23,266 nucleotides of DNA, taken from contig UQUC01000029.1 in NCBI GenBank assembly GCA_900544105.1, positions 1 through 23,266 on the forward strand. Direction: 5' to 3'. The notes beneath the pieces are model-generated. The model was not told the origin of the DNA. It did not search any database and saw nothing but the letters and a program-made list of their open reading frames with translations. Every line of letters starts with the position of its first letter. Position 1 is the first letter of the stretch. The translations under genes were made by a program, and so were the position numbers. This document shows, in pieces, positions 16,449-23,266 of the stretch. Origin of the DNA: an uncultured Oscillibacter sp. (GTDB lineage: Bacteria > Bacillota > Clostridia > Oscillospirales > Oscillospiraceae).

Positions 16449-16975
16449 TCAGAGCCTCACCGCCTTTGGCTCAGTGGAGCTGACCGCCAACGGCGTTTCC
16501 GATGGTGAGGCAATCACCGTGACCCGGACGGATGACCAGAACAGCGAGCCTGAGACGCTGCTCCTCACCGGGAACAGAGCGGTTTCTGCGAACCTGAATA
16601 ACACGACGAAGGATACCTTTACAATGACAAACTCTCCGGTGAGGTGAAGGATTCCGAAGCCGGGAGGACCTACACCTTGCGTACCTATCTGGGCAGCGCC
16701 GAGGGCAAGGCCGATCACTTATACGAACACCAACGAGCTTGACGCTCCCGGAAGTGTTTCTCTGGAATTTGTCGGCAACGAGGTGATGCGCACTTCGTGG
16801 GACGGCGCCGACGGCTACCGCGTGACGATCCATCAGAAAAAGGGCAGCGGTTGGAAGGACACCGGCTTTGGCTATGATCTTGACAAGGACGCCACCTCTA
16901 TCAACATGGCGCTGACCGTGGGCGGAAACGCCATTGAAGCAGGCTCCCTTGATTGTAAAAGTGCCAGGGGTGTCC
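16449..16975 (+). pseudogene. Decayed remnant of a second large surface-protein gene
   Basis: Bases 16627-16715 match 8445-8533 of the intact gene at roughly 92% by eye. Bases 16711-16940 then match the region from 8723 to about 8957, so 194 bp are missing, joined at a shared CCGAT. The deletion breaks the frame and a TGA follows at 16740. A further 9-bp in-frame deletion lies near 16802. After 16941 the sequence jumps to a degraded copy of the intact gene's terminator (16942-16975), so the Ig-like and SLH parts are gone. Bases 16449-16622 encode a divergent module (SLTAFGSVELTANGV...ITVTRTDDQNSEPETL) resembling residues about 1315-1350 of the intact protein, in another frame. There is no start, ribosome binding site or promoter; it is not expected to make protein. 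Confidence 0.85.
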
Positions 16976-17031
16976 ATTTGTATCTCCATCCATACGGATC
17001 GAGGATGGAAACAGACGGCTGACTTGCCGCA

Positions 17032-17064
17032 TAAAAAGCGGCCGACAGTGAAACACTGCCGGCC
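17032..17064 (-). terminator. Terminator of the DeoR-family gene and its cluster
   Basis: The 11-bp stem 17040-17050 with 17054-17064 (loop of three) has one A-C mismatch in plus-strand RNA that becomes G-U on the minus strand. GCTTTTTATG follows on the minus strand, ending transcription that arrives from the DeoR-family gene. Confidence 0.8.
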
Positions 17065-17144
17065 GGAAAAACCTTATATTTTTCGTTGTACATTTCATGA
17101 GCAGCAGCTCGCAACTTCGGGCTGAGGCACGTAAAAAGATGAGA

Positions 17145-17903
17145 TCAGCGGTCCGTGGAGATGACCTGAACGTGCTCCTGTTCTAACCGCTCCAGGAGAT
17201 CGGGATTTGTTACAGGCTTGGAAGTGACGATGCCGGTCAGCTCCCGGAAGTCTGCGAACAGGTTCACACCGGTAGCGTGGAATTTGCTTTCCACCAACAG
17301 GGCATAGACCTCCTGCGCGGATTTGATTATCTGCCGTTTTACAGCAAACTGGAAGAGGGAAGTGGTGGTGAGGCCCTGTGTCCCCCGGATGCCGGTGGCA
17401 CTGATAAATGCCTTGTCAACCTGATGGGCGGCCAAAAACTGGATCGCGTCATTGTCCACCACGGCCATGTCCTCCAGCATCCCGCCGCAGAAGAACACAT
17501 GGACGGCGGTACCGTTGAAGATATAGGCTACGGGGATGGAATTGGTGATCACAGAGAGCCGCTGGCGGTCTCGCAGAGCATTGGCCAGCGCTTGAGTGGT
17601 AGTGCCGGCGTCGATGATGATCGTATCACCGTCCCGCACCAGAGCGGCAGCTGCCTGGGCAATGCGCTTTTTTTCATCACCGTACATCTCACCCCGCAGT
17701 TCAAAGGCCGGGACCTGAGGATTACCCTCCAAAAAAATCCGTCCCCGATCCTTACGGATCTTGCCGTTGGCTGCCAGAGCTGTAATATCTCGCCGCACGG
17801 TGGCCGGAGAGGCAGGCAGCATCTCGATCAGCTCATTTACAGAGATGCTTCCAGACAGCCGCATGGCGGCCAGGATCTGCTCTTGTCGTTCCGTACCGTT
17901 CAA
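17145..17903 (-). CDS. DeoR/GlpR-family transcriptional repressor
   Basis: This 252-residue protein has an N-terminal DeoR helix-turn-helix (residues 5-57; SVNELIEMLPASPATVRRDI) and a C-terminal sugar-phosphate-sensing domain with the DAGTTT motif (98-103). DeoR-family proteins usually repress sugar-catabolism operons and release DNA when a phosphorylated intermediate binds. It starts at TTG 17903 after AAGGAG; the next in-frame ATG would cut into the helix-turn-helix. It is the last gene behind aldolase-kinase-tctCBA but has its own promoter. The inverted repeat over the kinase promoter is the best candidate operator. Confidence 0.9.
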   Translation of the reverse strand: MNGTERQEQILAAMRLSGSISVNELIEMLPASPATVRRDITALAANGKIRKDRGRIFLEGNPQVPAFELRGEMYGDEKKRIAQAAAALVRDGDTIIIDAGTTTQALANALRDRQRLSVITNSIPVAYIFNGTAVHVFFCGGMLEDMAVVDNDAIQFLAAHQVDKAFISATGIRGTQGLTTTSLFQFAVKRQIIKSAQEVYALLVESKFHATGVNLFADFRELTGIVTSKPVTNPDLLERLEQEHVQVISTDR

Positions 17904-17936
17904 ATCAAATACTCCTTTCCAGTCGCTTATTCTTTT

Positions 17937-17965
17937 ATAATACCAGACAGACTGGAGAGCCGCAA
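17937..17965 (-). promoter_or_regulatory. Internal promoter for the DeoR-family gene
   Basis: On the minus strand TTGCGG (17960-17965), a 17-bp spacer and TATTAT (17937-17942) lie between the tctA stop and the regulator start. This would give a basal supply of repressor independent of the catabolic operon. Confidence 0.6.
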
Positions 17966-17984
17966 GTCCTGTCGGCGCTGAGTT

Positions 17985-19475
17985 TTACTTTTCAGCGGGC
18001 TTTTTTTTCAGAAGAGGATGGATGATCGGCCACAGCAGGGAGAATACGGAGATAATGATCAGTACCAGCGAGATGGGTCGGGTGAAGAAAATGGAGATGC
18101 TGCCATCGGAGATCACCAAAGCCCGCTGGAGGTTCTTTTCCGCCAGATTGCCCAGGATCAGACCCAGAATGATCGGAGGCATGGGGAAGTCGCACTTGAT
18201 CAGCAAGAAAGCGACTGCGCCAAAGATCATCATCATGAAGATATCCAGAATGTTGTTGTTCAGAGCGTAGGTACCTACCACGCAGAACACGAACACAATG
18301 GGGGTCAGATAGGTGTTGGATACGTTACCAATCTTGGCGAAGCCGCGGATGGCGCCGTAACCCAGAATGCACATGGCGATGTTGGCAAAGAACAGGCCGG
18401 CAATGATGGTATAGACCGTACCGGTCTGTTCGGTAAAGAGGGTGGGGCCGGGAACCACGCCCTGCATCATCAGGGCGCTGAGCATAACGGCTGTGCCTGC
18501 GTCACCGGGGATACCCAGCGTCAGCAGAGGAATCAGCGCGCCGCCGGAGATAGCGTTGTTGGCAGCCTCAGGAGCGGCAATGCCCTCGGGAATGCCCTCG
18601 CCGAATTTCTCGGGGTGCTTGGACCAGCGCTTGGCCTCGTTGTAGCCTACCCAGCTGGCGATATCACCGCCGGTGCCGGGGATGGCGCCGATCACAGTGC
18701 CGATGACGCTGGAGCGGAGAATGGTGGGGAAGGTGGTCTTTATATCAGCCAGCGTGGGCAGGACCCGCTCCAGCTTGGCGTTGCTCTTTTCACCGCCCTT
18801 TTTGCCCTCCTCGATGTTGCTCAGCCCCTGAGAGAAGGCATACAGCGCGATCAGGGTGGGGACCATGGCAATACCGCCCGTGAGATAGACGGAGCCGAAG
18901 GTGAACCGGGGAGAACCGGTGAGGGAGTTGATACCGATGGTGGACATCATCAGACCCAGAACGGCGCCGATGAGACCCTTGATTACGTTTTTAGAGGAGA
19001 TGCTGGTGACCATGCTCAGACCGAACATGGCCAGTGCAAAATACTCGGCGGCGCCGAATTTCAGAGCGAACTTGCTCAGAAGAGGCGCGGTCCAGAGCAG
19101 CATCACCGCACTGAACAGGCCACCGAAGGTAGAAGCCATGGTGGAAATACCGATGGCCCGTCCCGGCTGGCCCAGACGGGTGGCCATGGGATAACCGTCC
19201 AGAACCGTGGCGGCGGAGTTGGCTGTGCCGGGCGTCTTGATCAGAATGGCGGTGATGGAGCCGCCGTAGATCGCGCCGCAGAAGATGCCAAGCAGCATCA
19301 GAATACCGGCGTTGCCCTCCAGAGAGAGGGTCAGGGGCATCATGATGCTCAGGCCCATGATCGAGGACAGGCCGGGCATTGCGCCCACCAGAATACCGAT
19401 CAGGGTACCAAAGAAAATAACGCCGATGTGATAGGGTTGGAGCACATAGGTCAGTGCTGTCATAAATGCTTCCAT
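17985..19475 (-). CDS. tctA: Tripartite tricarboxylate transporter, large permease subunit
   Basis: This 496-residue, about 12-helix membrane protein is of the TctA family. Diagnostic stretches are IGILVGAMPGLSSIMGLSIM, GAIYGGSITAILIKTPGTAN with AATVLDGYP, and AIPGTGGDIASWVGYNEAKR. TctA forms the Na+- or H+-driven channel with TctB, receiving solute from TctC. Known TTT substrates include citrate and other carboxylates, and, for different binding proteins, quite varied compounds. ATG 19475 follows AAGGAG, 18 bp after tctB. A short basic tail ends the protein. Confidence 0.93.
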   Translation of the reverse strand: MEAFMTALTYVLQPYHIGVIFFGTLIGILVGAMPGLSSIMGLSIMMPLTLSLEGNAGILMLLGIFCGAIYGGSITAILIKTPGTANSAATVLDGYPMATRLGQPGRAIGISTMASTFGGLFSAVMLLWTAPLLSKFALKFGAAEYFALAMFGLSMVTSISSKNVIKGLIGAVLGLMMSTIGINSLTGSPRFTFGSVYLTGGIAMVPTLIALYAFSQGLSNIEEGKKGGEKSNAKLERVLPTLADIKTTFPTILRSSVIGTVIGAIPGTGGDIASWVGYNEAKRWSKHPEKFGEGIPEGIAAPEAANNAISGGALIPLLTLGIPGDAGTAVMLSALMMQGVVPGPTLFTEQTGTVYTIIAGLFFANIAMCILGYGAIRGFAKIGNVSNTYLTPIVFVFCVVGTYALNNNILDIFMMMIFGAVAFLLIKCDFPMPPIILGLILGNLAEKNLQRALVISDGSISIFFTRPISLVLIIISVFSLLWPIIHPLLKKKPAEK

Positions 19476-19493
19476 TGCGTATGCTCCTTTCCG

Positions 19494-19943
19494 TTAAAAC
19501 AGGATGCCTTGGGGCAGGGGCAGCTTCAGGGCCACGGAGAAGATGATGTAAACCGCGGCTAGAACGCCTACGGTAAGGCCCGCCAGAACCGGAAGCCGCT
19601 TCTCACCCATCAGCAGCATCACGGCGGGTACCATAAAGGCGGAGGCGATCATAAAGCCCACAAAATACAAAAGGGCGCAGAAAACCGCCAGAATCGCAAT
19701 ACCGATGCATACCCGCTTCAGCTCTGCTCCCGGCTTGAAGGGGGCCTCTCTGCCGGACTTGTCCCCCAAGCTCTGGATGAGCAGCAGGATGGACAGGACG
19801 CCCATCAGACAGGCCAGTACCTTGGGCCAACTTCCGGGGCCGATAGAGGCATCGTTGCTGGCGGGCAGGCCGGCGGCCGTGACGAACATAGCCACGGAGA
19901 CCGCCAGCAGCACCAGAGAGATGCCGATGTTATACTTTTTCAT
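19494..19943 (-). CDS. tctB: Tripartite tricarboxylate transporter, small permease subunit
   Basis: This 149-residue protein has four membrane helices (approximately 5-25, 37-57, 78-107 and 116-143), the size and topology of TctB. The ADGLPASND-like segment AAGLPASNDASIGPGSWPK is typical of TctB N-termini. AAGGAGG precedes ATG 19943. It lies between tctC and tctA in the standard order. Confidence 0.88.
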   Translation of the reverse strand: MKKYNIGISLVLLAVSVAMFVTAAGLPASNDASIGPGSWPKVLACLMGVLSILLLIQSLGDKSGREAPFKPGAELKRVCIGIAILAVFCALLYFVGFMIASAFMVPAVMLLMGEKRLPVLAGLTVGVLAAVYIIFSVALKLPLPQGILF

Positions 19944-19968
19944 GTGTGTCCTCCTTGATAAAGGGAAA

Positions 19969-20011
19969 GGCGGTGAGAGCCGGACGCGGGATCCGCGGAG
20001 CTCTCACCGCC
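19969..20011 (-). promoter_or_regulatory. Strong hairpin between tctC and tctB
   Basis: A perfect 12-bp stem (19969-19980 with 20000-20011, GGCGGTGAGAGC and complement) encloses a second GC-rich stem and is followed on the minus strand by TTTCCCTTT. It probably attenuates read-through or protects the tctC message, so the binding protein is made in excess over the membrane subunits. Confidence 0.6.
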
Positions 20012-20027
20012 TCTGAGATCAATGGAT

Positions 20028-21056
20028 TTACTTCAGCAGGGACTCGTAGTAGCTGTGCTGCTCAGCCACGAAGTTGAGCATATCCTCATTGCTCATCTCC
20101 TCAACGGGCTGGAAGAAGAAGCCTTCCTGGGTGGTCTTATAAGTATCAGACACGGCAGCGGGAGCGAATGCGCTCTGCAGGAAGGAGACGATCTCGGGAT
20201 CGGTGTCGGCCTTCACAGCCACCATGATCCAGCTGTTGACCTGCATGTCAGCCAGCTCGGTATACAGCTCGCCCATGGCAGGCACGTCGGGATAGGTGGA
20301 CAGACGCTCGTTGGAGGTCACAGCCAGAGGCACCACGTTGCCGCCGTCCATCTGACCAACGGCAGCGCCGGAGGCGGTGATGGCAGCCTGCACCTCGCCG
20401 CTGACCACAGCCACAACGCTGTCGGCGGCGGAGTCATAGGCAACGGTCTTCAGATCCAGACCCAGATCCTGGGTCAGAGCCAGATAAGCCAGGTGGGGAG
20501 CGGCGCCAGCGCCGGTATCGGCCACGGTGACCTCGCCGGGATGAGCCTTAGCATACTCAACGAATTCCTCAAAGGTCTGATAGGGAGCGTCCTTGCTCAC
20601 AACAAACAGATAGGGGTCATTCTCAATGCAGGCCAGAGGCACGAACTGGTCAGAGGTGATGTCAGTGTTGCCCAGCACGTTGTTGAGCACCAGGTCGCAG
20701 TTCAGCACACCGATGGTGTAGCCATCGGACTTGGCATTGACAAACTGGCTGGCGCCCACCAGACCGGAGCCGCCGGTAACGTTGGAAACAATGAAATTCT
20801 TGGTGACAACGCTCTTGTCAACAGCGTCCAGCACACCGCGGACGCACAGGTCAGTGGTGCCGCCGGCGCCGTAGGGCACCACTACGGTGATGTCCTTGGT
20901 GGGATAGTCGACCGTGGTAGTGGCAGCGGAATTGTCGCTGTCGGTGGAGGCATCGGTGGACGGGGTCTCAGTCTTGCTGCCGCAGGCGGTCAGGGTGGAC
21001 AGAGCCATCGCGGTGACCAGCAAAGCGGCAAAGAGCTTCTTTACGTTCTTCATCAT
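20028..21056 (-). CDS. tctC: Tripartite tricarboxylate transporter, substrate-binding lipoprotein
   Basis: This 342-residue lipoprotein of the TctC/Bug family has a lipobox LTAC with Cys25, a Thr/Ser/Asp linker (about 26-46), and a mature domain starting YPTKDITVVVPYGAGGTTDL, the hallmark TctC N-terminus with its ligand-contacting loop. VSNVTGGSGLVGASQFVNA is another family segment. I start at the double ATG at 21056-21051, because AGAGGAG precedes it by 5 bases; an ATG at 21092 would add 12 residues before the signal peptide. The ligand is probably a carboxylate, but family members vary widely. Confidence 0.92.
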   Translation of the reverse strand: MMKNVKKLFAALLVTAMALSTLTACGSKTETPSTDASTDSDNSAATTTVDYPTKDITVVVPYGAGGTTDLCVRGVLDAVDKSVVTKNFIVSNVTGGSGLVGASQFVNAKSDGYTIGVLNCDLVLNNVLGNTDITSDQFVPLACIENDPYLFVVSKDAPYQTFEEFVEYAKAHPGEVTVADTGAGAAPHLAYLALTQDLGLDLKTVAYDSAADSVVAVVSGEVQAAITASGAAVGQMDGGNVVPLAVTSNERLSTYPDVPAMGELYTELADMQVNSWIMVAVKADTDPEIVSFLQSAFAPAAVSDTYKTTQEGFFFQPVEEMSNEDMLNFVAEQHSYYESLLK

Positions 21057-21087
21057 CTTTACTCCTCTTTGTTTTTTCATATATACG

Positions 21088-21105
21088 AACACCCGAGTAG
21101 GTGTT
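21088..21105. repeat. Small inverted repeat between the kinase gene and tctC
   Basis: AACACC (21088-21093) and GGTGTT (21100-21105) flank a 6-nt spacer in the 59-bp gap between the two genes. It may be an intercistronic RNA hairpin; no promoter is seen in this gap. Confidence 0.35.
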
Positions 21106-21115
21106 ACGCAGCATA

Positions 21116-22063
21116 TCAGTCGGCCCTGATCTCCAGGGCGGGGCGCTCCGCCATGAAGCGGCGCACCGTGTCATAATCCGGTACTCCGGCGGTCGCGCCG
21201 AAGGCCTGAACAGCGTGGGCGGAGGTGGCGGTGGCGAACCGCACGCAGTCTTCCAGATTTCCACCGTGGCCCAGTTCTGTCAAGAATCCTGCTACAAAGG
21301 CATCGCCCGCACCGGTGGTCTCCGCCACAGGCACGGTATAGCGCCCGCAGTAGAATGCCCGGTCCTTGTTCTTGCAGTAGCAGCCGCGGGTCCCCAGCTT
21401 GATAGCCACAGTTCCCACGCCCCGTTCCAGAAAGTAGTCGGCGATCCGGCGCTCATCCTCCGTCCCGGCGATGCAGGCGGCCTGCTCAATAGAGGGGAGG
21501 AAGTAATCCAGATGGGGGTAGCAGGGGGCAATGGCGGTCCATTTGCCGGTACGGTCCTTCGTCACATCCATGCAGGTAGTGACGCCCTTGGACCGGGCCA
21601 ATTCCAGCAGCCGGGCAGAGCCTTTGCCATCAAATGCAGGCAGGTGGAACGCGCCGCCGATCTGGAGAATATCCACCTTGTCCAGCAGACTCAGGTCCAC
21701 GTCCTCAAAACAGAACTTTGCGCTGGTACCGGGATACTGGAGAAAGTGGCGGTCACCCCGGTCATTGATCAGGATGAGGGACCGGGTCTGGTCTGTGTCG
21801 GTGGAGCGCTTGACGTAATCCACGCACACGCCGGCTTCCTGTGCGATCTTCAGGCAGTTGTCTGCCAATGCATCCCGGCCGGCCAGAGTTACGAGATAGA
21901 CCTCGTTTCCCAGCTTTGCCAGATCAATGGCGTTGTTATTGGCATCGCCGCCACTTTTTACAGCAATTTCCTCTACGCTGTCGGCGTCATTGTCAAAGAC
22001 GATCTCGGGCACGGGGTGCACCAGCAAATCTGCCATCATCTCGCCTACGCAAAGAATTCTCAT
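21116..22063 (-). CDS. PfkB-family carbohydrate kinase
   Basis: This 315-residue ribokinase/PfkB-family enzyme transfers phosphate from ATP to a sugar or sugar derivative. The N-terminal signature is KSGGDANNNAIDLAKLG (36-52) and the C-terminal one is ETTGAGDAFVAGF (248-260), with Asp254 as the expected catalytic base. Substrate residues are not diagnostic. The gene sits between a class II aldolase and tctCBA, so its product is plausibly a ketose- or keto-sugar phosphate cleaved by that aldolase. It has its own promoter overlapped by a palindrome. ATG 22063 follows AAGGGGTG. Confidence 0.9.
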   Translation of the reverse strand: MRILCVGEMMADLLVHPVPEIVFDNDADSVEEIAVKSGGDANNNAIDLAKLGNEVYLVTLAGRDALADNCLKIAQEAGVCVDYVKRSTDTDQTRSLILINDRGDRHFLQYPGTSAKFCFEDVDLSLLDKVDILQIGGAFHLPAFDGKGSARLLELARSKGVTTCMDVTKDRTGKWTAIAPCYPHLDYFLPSIEQAACIAGTEDERRIADYFLERGVGTVAIKLGTRGCYCKNKDRAFYCGRYTVPVAETTGAGDAFVAGFLTELGHGGNLEDCVRFATATSAHAVQAFGATAGVPDYDTVRRFMAERPALEIRAD

Positions 22064-22119
22064 AGCTGTTCACCCCTTTGTGATCATTTTGATGATTATT
22101 TAATGATTCCTGATTGATG

Positions 22120-22153
22120 AAACAATCATAACGCAATGATTGTTTGATGTAAA
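22120..22153 (-). promoter_or_regulatory. Kinase/tct promoter with overlapping operator
   Basis: On the minus strand TTTACA (-35, 22148-22153), a 17-bp spacer and TATGAT (-10, 22125-22130) form a good promoter. A perfect 10-bp inverted repeat, AAACAATCAT (22120-22129) and ATGATTGTTT (22136-22145) with a 6-nt spacer, covers nearly all of the spacer and the -10. Binding there would block RNA polymerase. The DeoR-family protein of this cluster is the likely ligand. Confidence 0.7.
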
Positions 22154-22221
22154 GACACGAATATGTAGAATCGTGGGCTTATATTTTGTGCAGACCGCAG
22201 AAAAATGGAAAAGTTTTACGG

Positions 22222-23046
22222 TTACAGTCCCTGGAACAAACGGATCTTCTGGCGGGCCACAGCGGTAATGTTGTCCTTGGCCTGCTTGCACATTTTATAG
22301 AAATCGCGCTGGCCCACACTGGCCTCCAGGCCCTCCATATAGGCCATCCGCAGCTCAGTGGCAACATTGATCTTGCGGATACCCAGTTCGATCGCCTTGC
22401 GGAGCATCTCGTCGGGAGTGCCGGAGCCGCCGTGGAGCACCAGCGGGGGAGTATCCAATTTGCGGCAGGCGGTCAGCCGGTCAAAGTCGAAGTGAGGCGT
22501 ACCTTTATAAAGACCGTGCGCGTTGCCGATACCGATTGCCAAGGCGTCGCAGTCCACCTGAGCGCAGAAGCGCTCTACTTCGCCCACATCCACCAAATTC
22601 AAGTGATCGTGGGACATTCCGTCCTCTACACCGCCGATGGCGCCCAGCTCACATTCCACGGAAACGCCTACTGCATGGGCGCTGCGGATCACGGCCAGAC
22701 TCTCCCGCACGTTTTCCTCAAAGGGATGATGGGAACCATCATACATCACGGAGGTAAAGCCGGCTCGCAGGCACACCACAGTCTGCTCATAGCTGACGCC
22801 ATGGTCCAGATGCAGAACGACAGGCACCTTGCTGTCATTGGCGGCCCGCTGAACGGCATCTGCCAGATACCAGAGGTTTCCGGCGTTGATGGCACCCTGA
22901 CCGATGCTGAGAATGACGGGATAATTCTCGGTGTCGGCGGCCTCCATAACGGCTTCGATCCCAGCAATGTTATCAATATTGAAGTGGGGAATAGCGGTTC
23001 CCCGCTGATTCGCAATTTCCAGAACTTCTTTCAATGTAGCAAGCAT
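22222..23046 (-). CDS. Class II (zinc) ketose-bisphosphate aldolase
   Basis: This 274-residue enzyme of the FbaA/GatY/KbaY family reversibly cleaves a ketose phosphate into dihydroxyacetone phosphate and an aldehyde. Visible residues are HLDHG with catalytic Asp81 and zinc ligand His82, Glu132 and Glu134 in VECELGAIGG, zinc ligands His177 in NAHGLY and His205 in LHGGSG, and the DHAP-phosphate loop GSGTPDEM. The monovalent-cation region and INVATELR are conserved. Whether it cuts fructose-, tagatose- or another bisphosphate is not readable. It is the first gene of the cluster, with its own promoter and a 158-bp gap to the kinase. Confidence 0.9.
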   Translation of the reverse strand: MLATLKEVLEIANQRGTAIPHFNIDNIAGIEAVMEAADTENYPVILSIGQGAINAGNLWYLADAVQRAANDSKVPVVLHLDHGVSYEQTVVCLRAGFTSVMYDGSHHPFEENVRESLAVIRSAHAVGVSVECELGAIGGVEDGMSHDHLNLVDVGEVERFCAQVDCDALAIGIGNAHGLYKGTPHFDFDRLTACRKLDTPPLVLHGGSGTPDEMLRKAIELGIRKINVATELRMAYMEGLEASVGQRDFYKMCKQAKDNITAVARQKIRLFQGL

Positions 23047-23101
23047 GTCATCCTGTCCTTTCGCGCGGACTTAAAAATCGGCGCATGAATTTCATGTACA
23101 A

Positions 23102-23152
23102 ATTATCACAAACCTGATTACTAATCAATAATTTTGATTGAAAAATAATCAG
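23102..23152 (-). promoter_or_regulatory. Aldolase promoter region with nested inverted repeats
   Basis: GATAAT (minus strand, 23102-23107) preceded by TGT is a plausible extended -10; a -35 is unclear (TTGATT at 23123-23128 gives only 15 bp spacing). AATCAA (23123-23128) and TTGATT (23134-23139) form one inverted repeat, nested inside CTGATTA (23114-23120) and TAATCAG (23146-23152). Further ATGATT copies lie at 23164-23169, 23175-23180 and 23200-23205. These resemble the half-site of the kinase operator. Confidence 0.5.
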
Positions 23153-23231
23153 TTCTACGTTTTGATGATTTTTAGATGATTTATTTGTGAATATTTATAT
23201 GATTGAATTTGCGTTGTCTTGACAAAGGCAA

Positions 23232-23250
23232 CCCCCGGCTATGCCGGGGG
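23232..23250. terminator. GC-rich hairpin at the window end
   Basis: CCCCCGGC (23232-23239) pairs with GCCGGGGG (23243-23250) around a 3-nt loop. Neither side has a good T-run, the minus side reading TTGCCTTTG. It may end a minus-strand gene to the right of the window. Confidence 0.45.
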
Positions 23251-23266
23251 AGAAAAAGAGCTTATA

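Noticed and set aside
16783..17022. A short plus-strand open frame as a functional FN3-like protein
   Set aside because: It starts within homology to the middle of the surface protein, has no ribosome binding site or signal peptide, and ends in non-homologous sequence; it is part of the remnant.
18018..19562. A plus-strand open frame of about 500 codons opposite tctA
   Set aside because: The predicted protein is Gln/Asp/His/Gly-rich and featureless, while the minus strand encodes a clear TctA.
1..23266. CRISPR arrays, tRNA or rRNA genes, insertion sequences, riboswitches
   Set aside because: No regularly spaced direct repeats, no cloverleaf with CCA-adjacent stem, no transposase reading frame and no recognisable riboswitch core were found by eye.

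Overview
The window looks like a chromosomal segment from a GC-rich Clostridia bacterium, most likely Oscillospiraceae (Flavonifractor/Oscillibacter-like). This is an inference from GGAGG-type ribosome binding sites, frequent GTG/TTG starts, a three-SLH surface protein, Ser/Asp-rich lipoprotein linkers and the gene content. No rRNA, tRNA, CRISPR array, transposase or phage gene was seen. All coordinates, promoters and hairpins were read by eye, with no database search.

Layout. (1) 1-2673: a MATE exporter on the minus strand and nagB (glucosamine-6-phosphate deaminase) on the plus strand, diverging from back-to-back promoters, each followed by a terminator. (2) 2709-4932: a plus-strand operon of overlapping genes: a small sigma-70 family factor, a 113-residue two-helix membrane protein, a seven-helix membrane protein and a PrsW-like intramembrane protease. 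(3) 5019-10886: a second plus-strand unit that starts with another 113-residue two-helix protein, a paralogue of the first, overlapping by 4 bp a 1822-residue secreted protein with Ig/FN3-like modules and three C-terminal SLH domains. Units 2 and 3 together resemble a self-contained sigma / candidate anti-sigma / protease / surface-protein circuit and are the most interesting part of the window.

(4) 11026-16144, minus strand: a complete branched-chain amino acid (or related amide) ABC transporter, livJ-livH-livM-livG-livF, with its own promoter, hairpins after livJ and a final terminator. (5) 16449-16975: a decayed remnant of a second copy of the large surface-protein gene, including a degraded copy of its terminator. 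It has an internal 194-bp deletion at a 5-bp microhomology and is frameshifted. (6) 17032-23250, minus strand: a catabolic cluster, in transcription order class II aldolase, PfkB-family sugar kinase, tctC, tctB, tctA (tripartite tricarboxylate transporter) and a DeoR-family regulator. A perfect inverted repeat covers most of the kinase promoter, and further TGATT/AATCA half-sites surround the aldolase promoter. The likely logic is solute capture (TctC), uptake (TctAB), phosphorylation (PfkB) and aldol cleavage, repressed by the DeoR protein. The substrate cannot be named from sequence.
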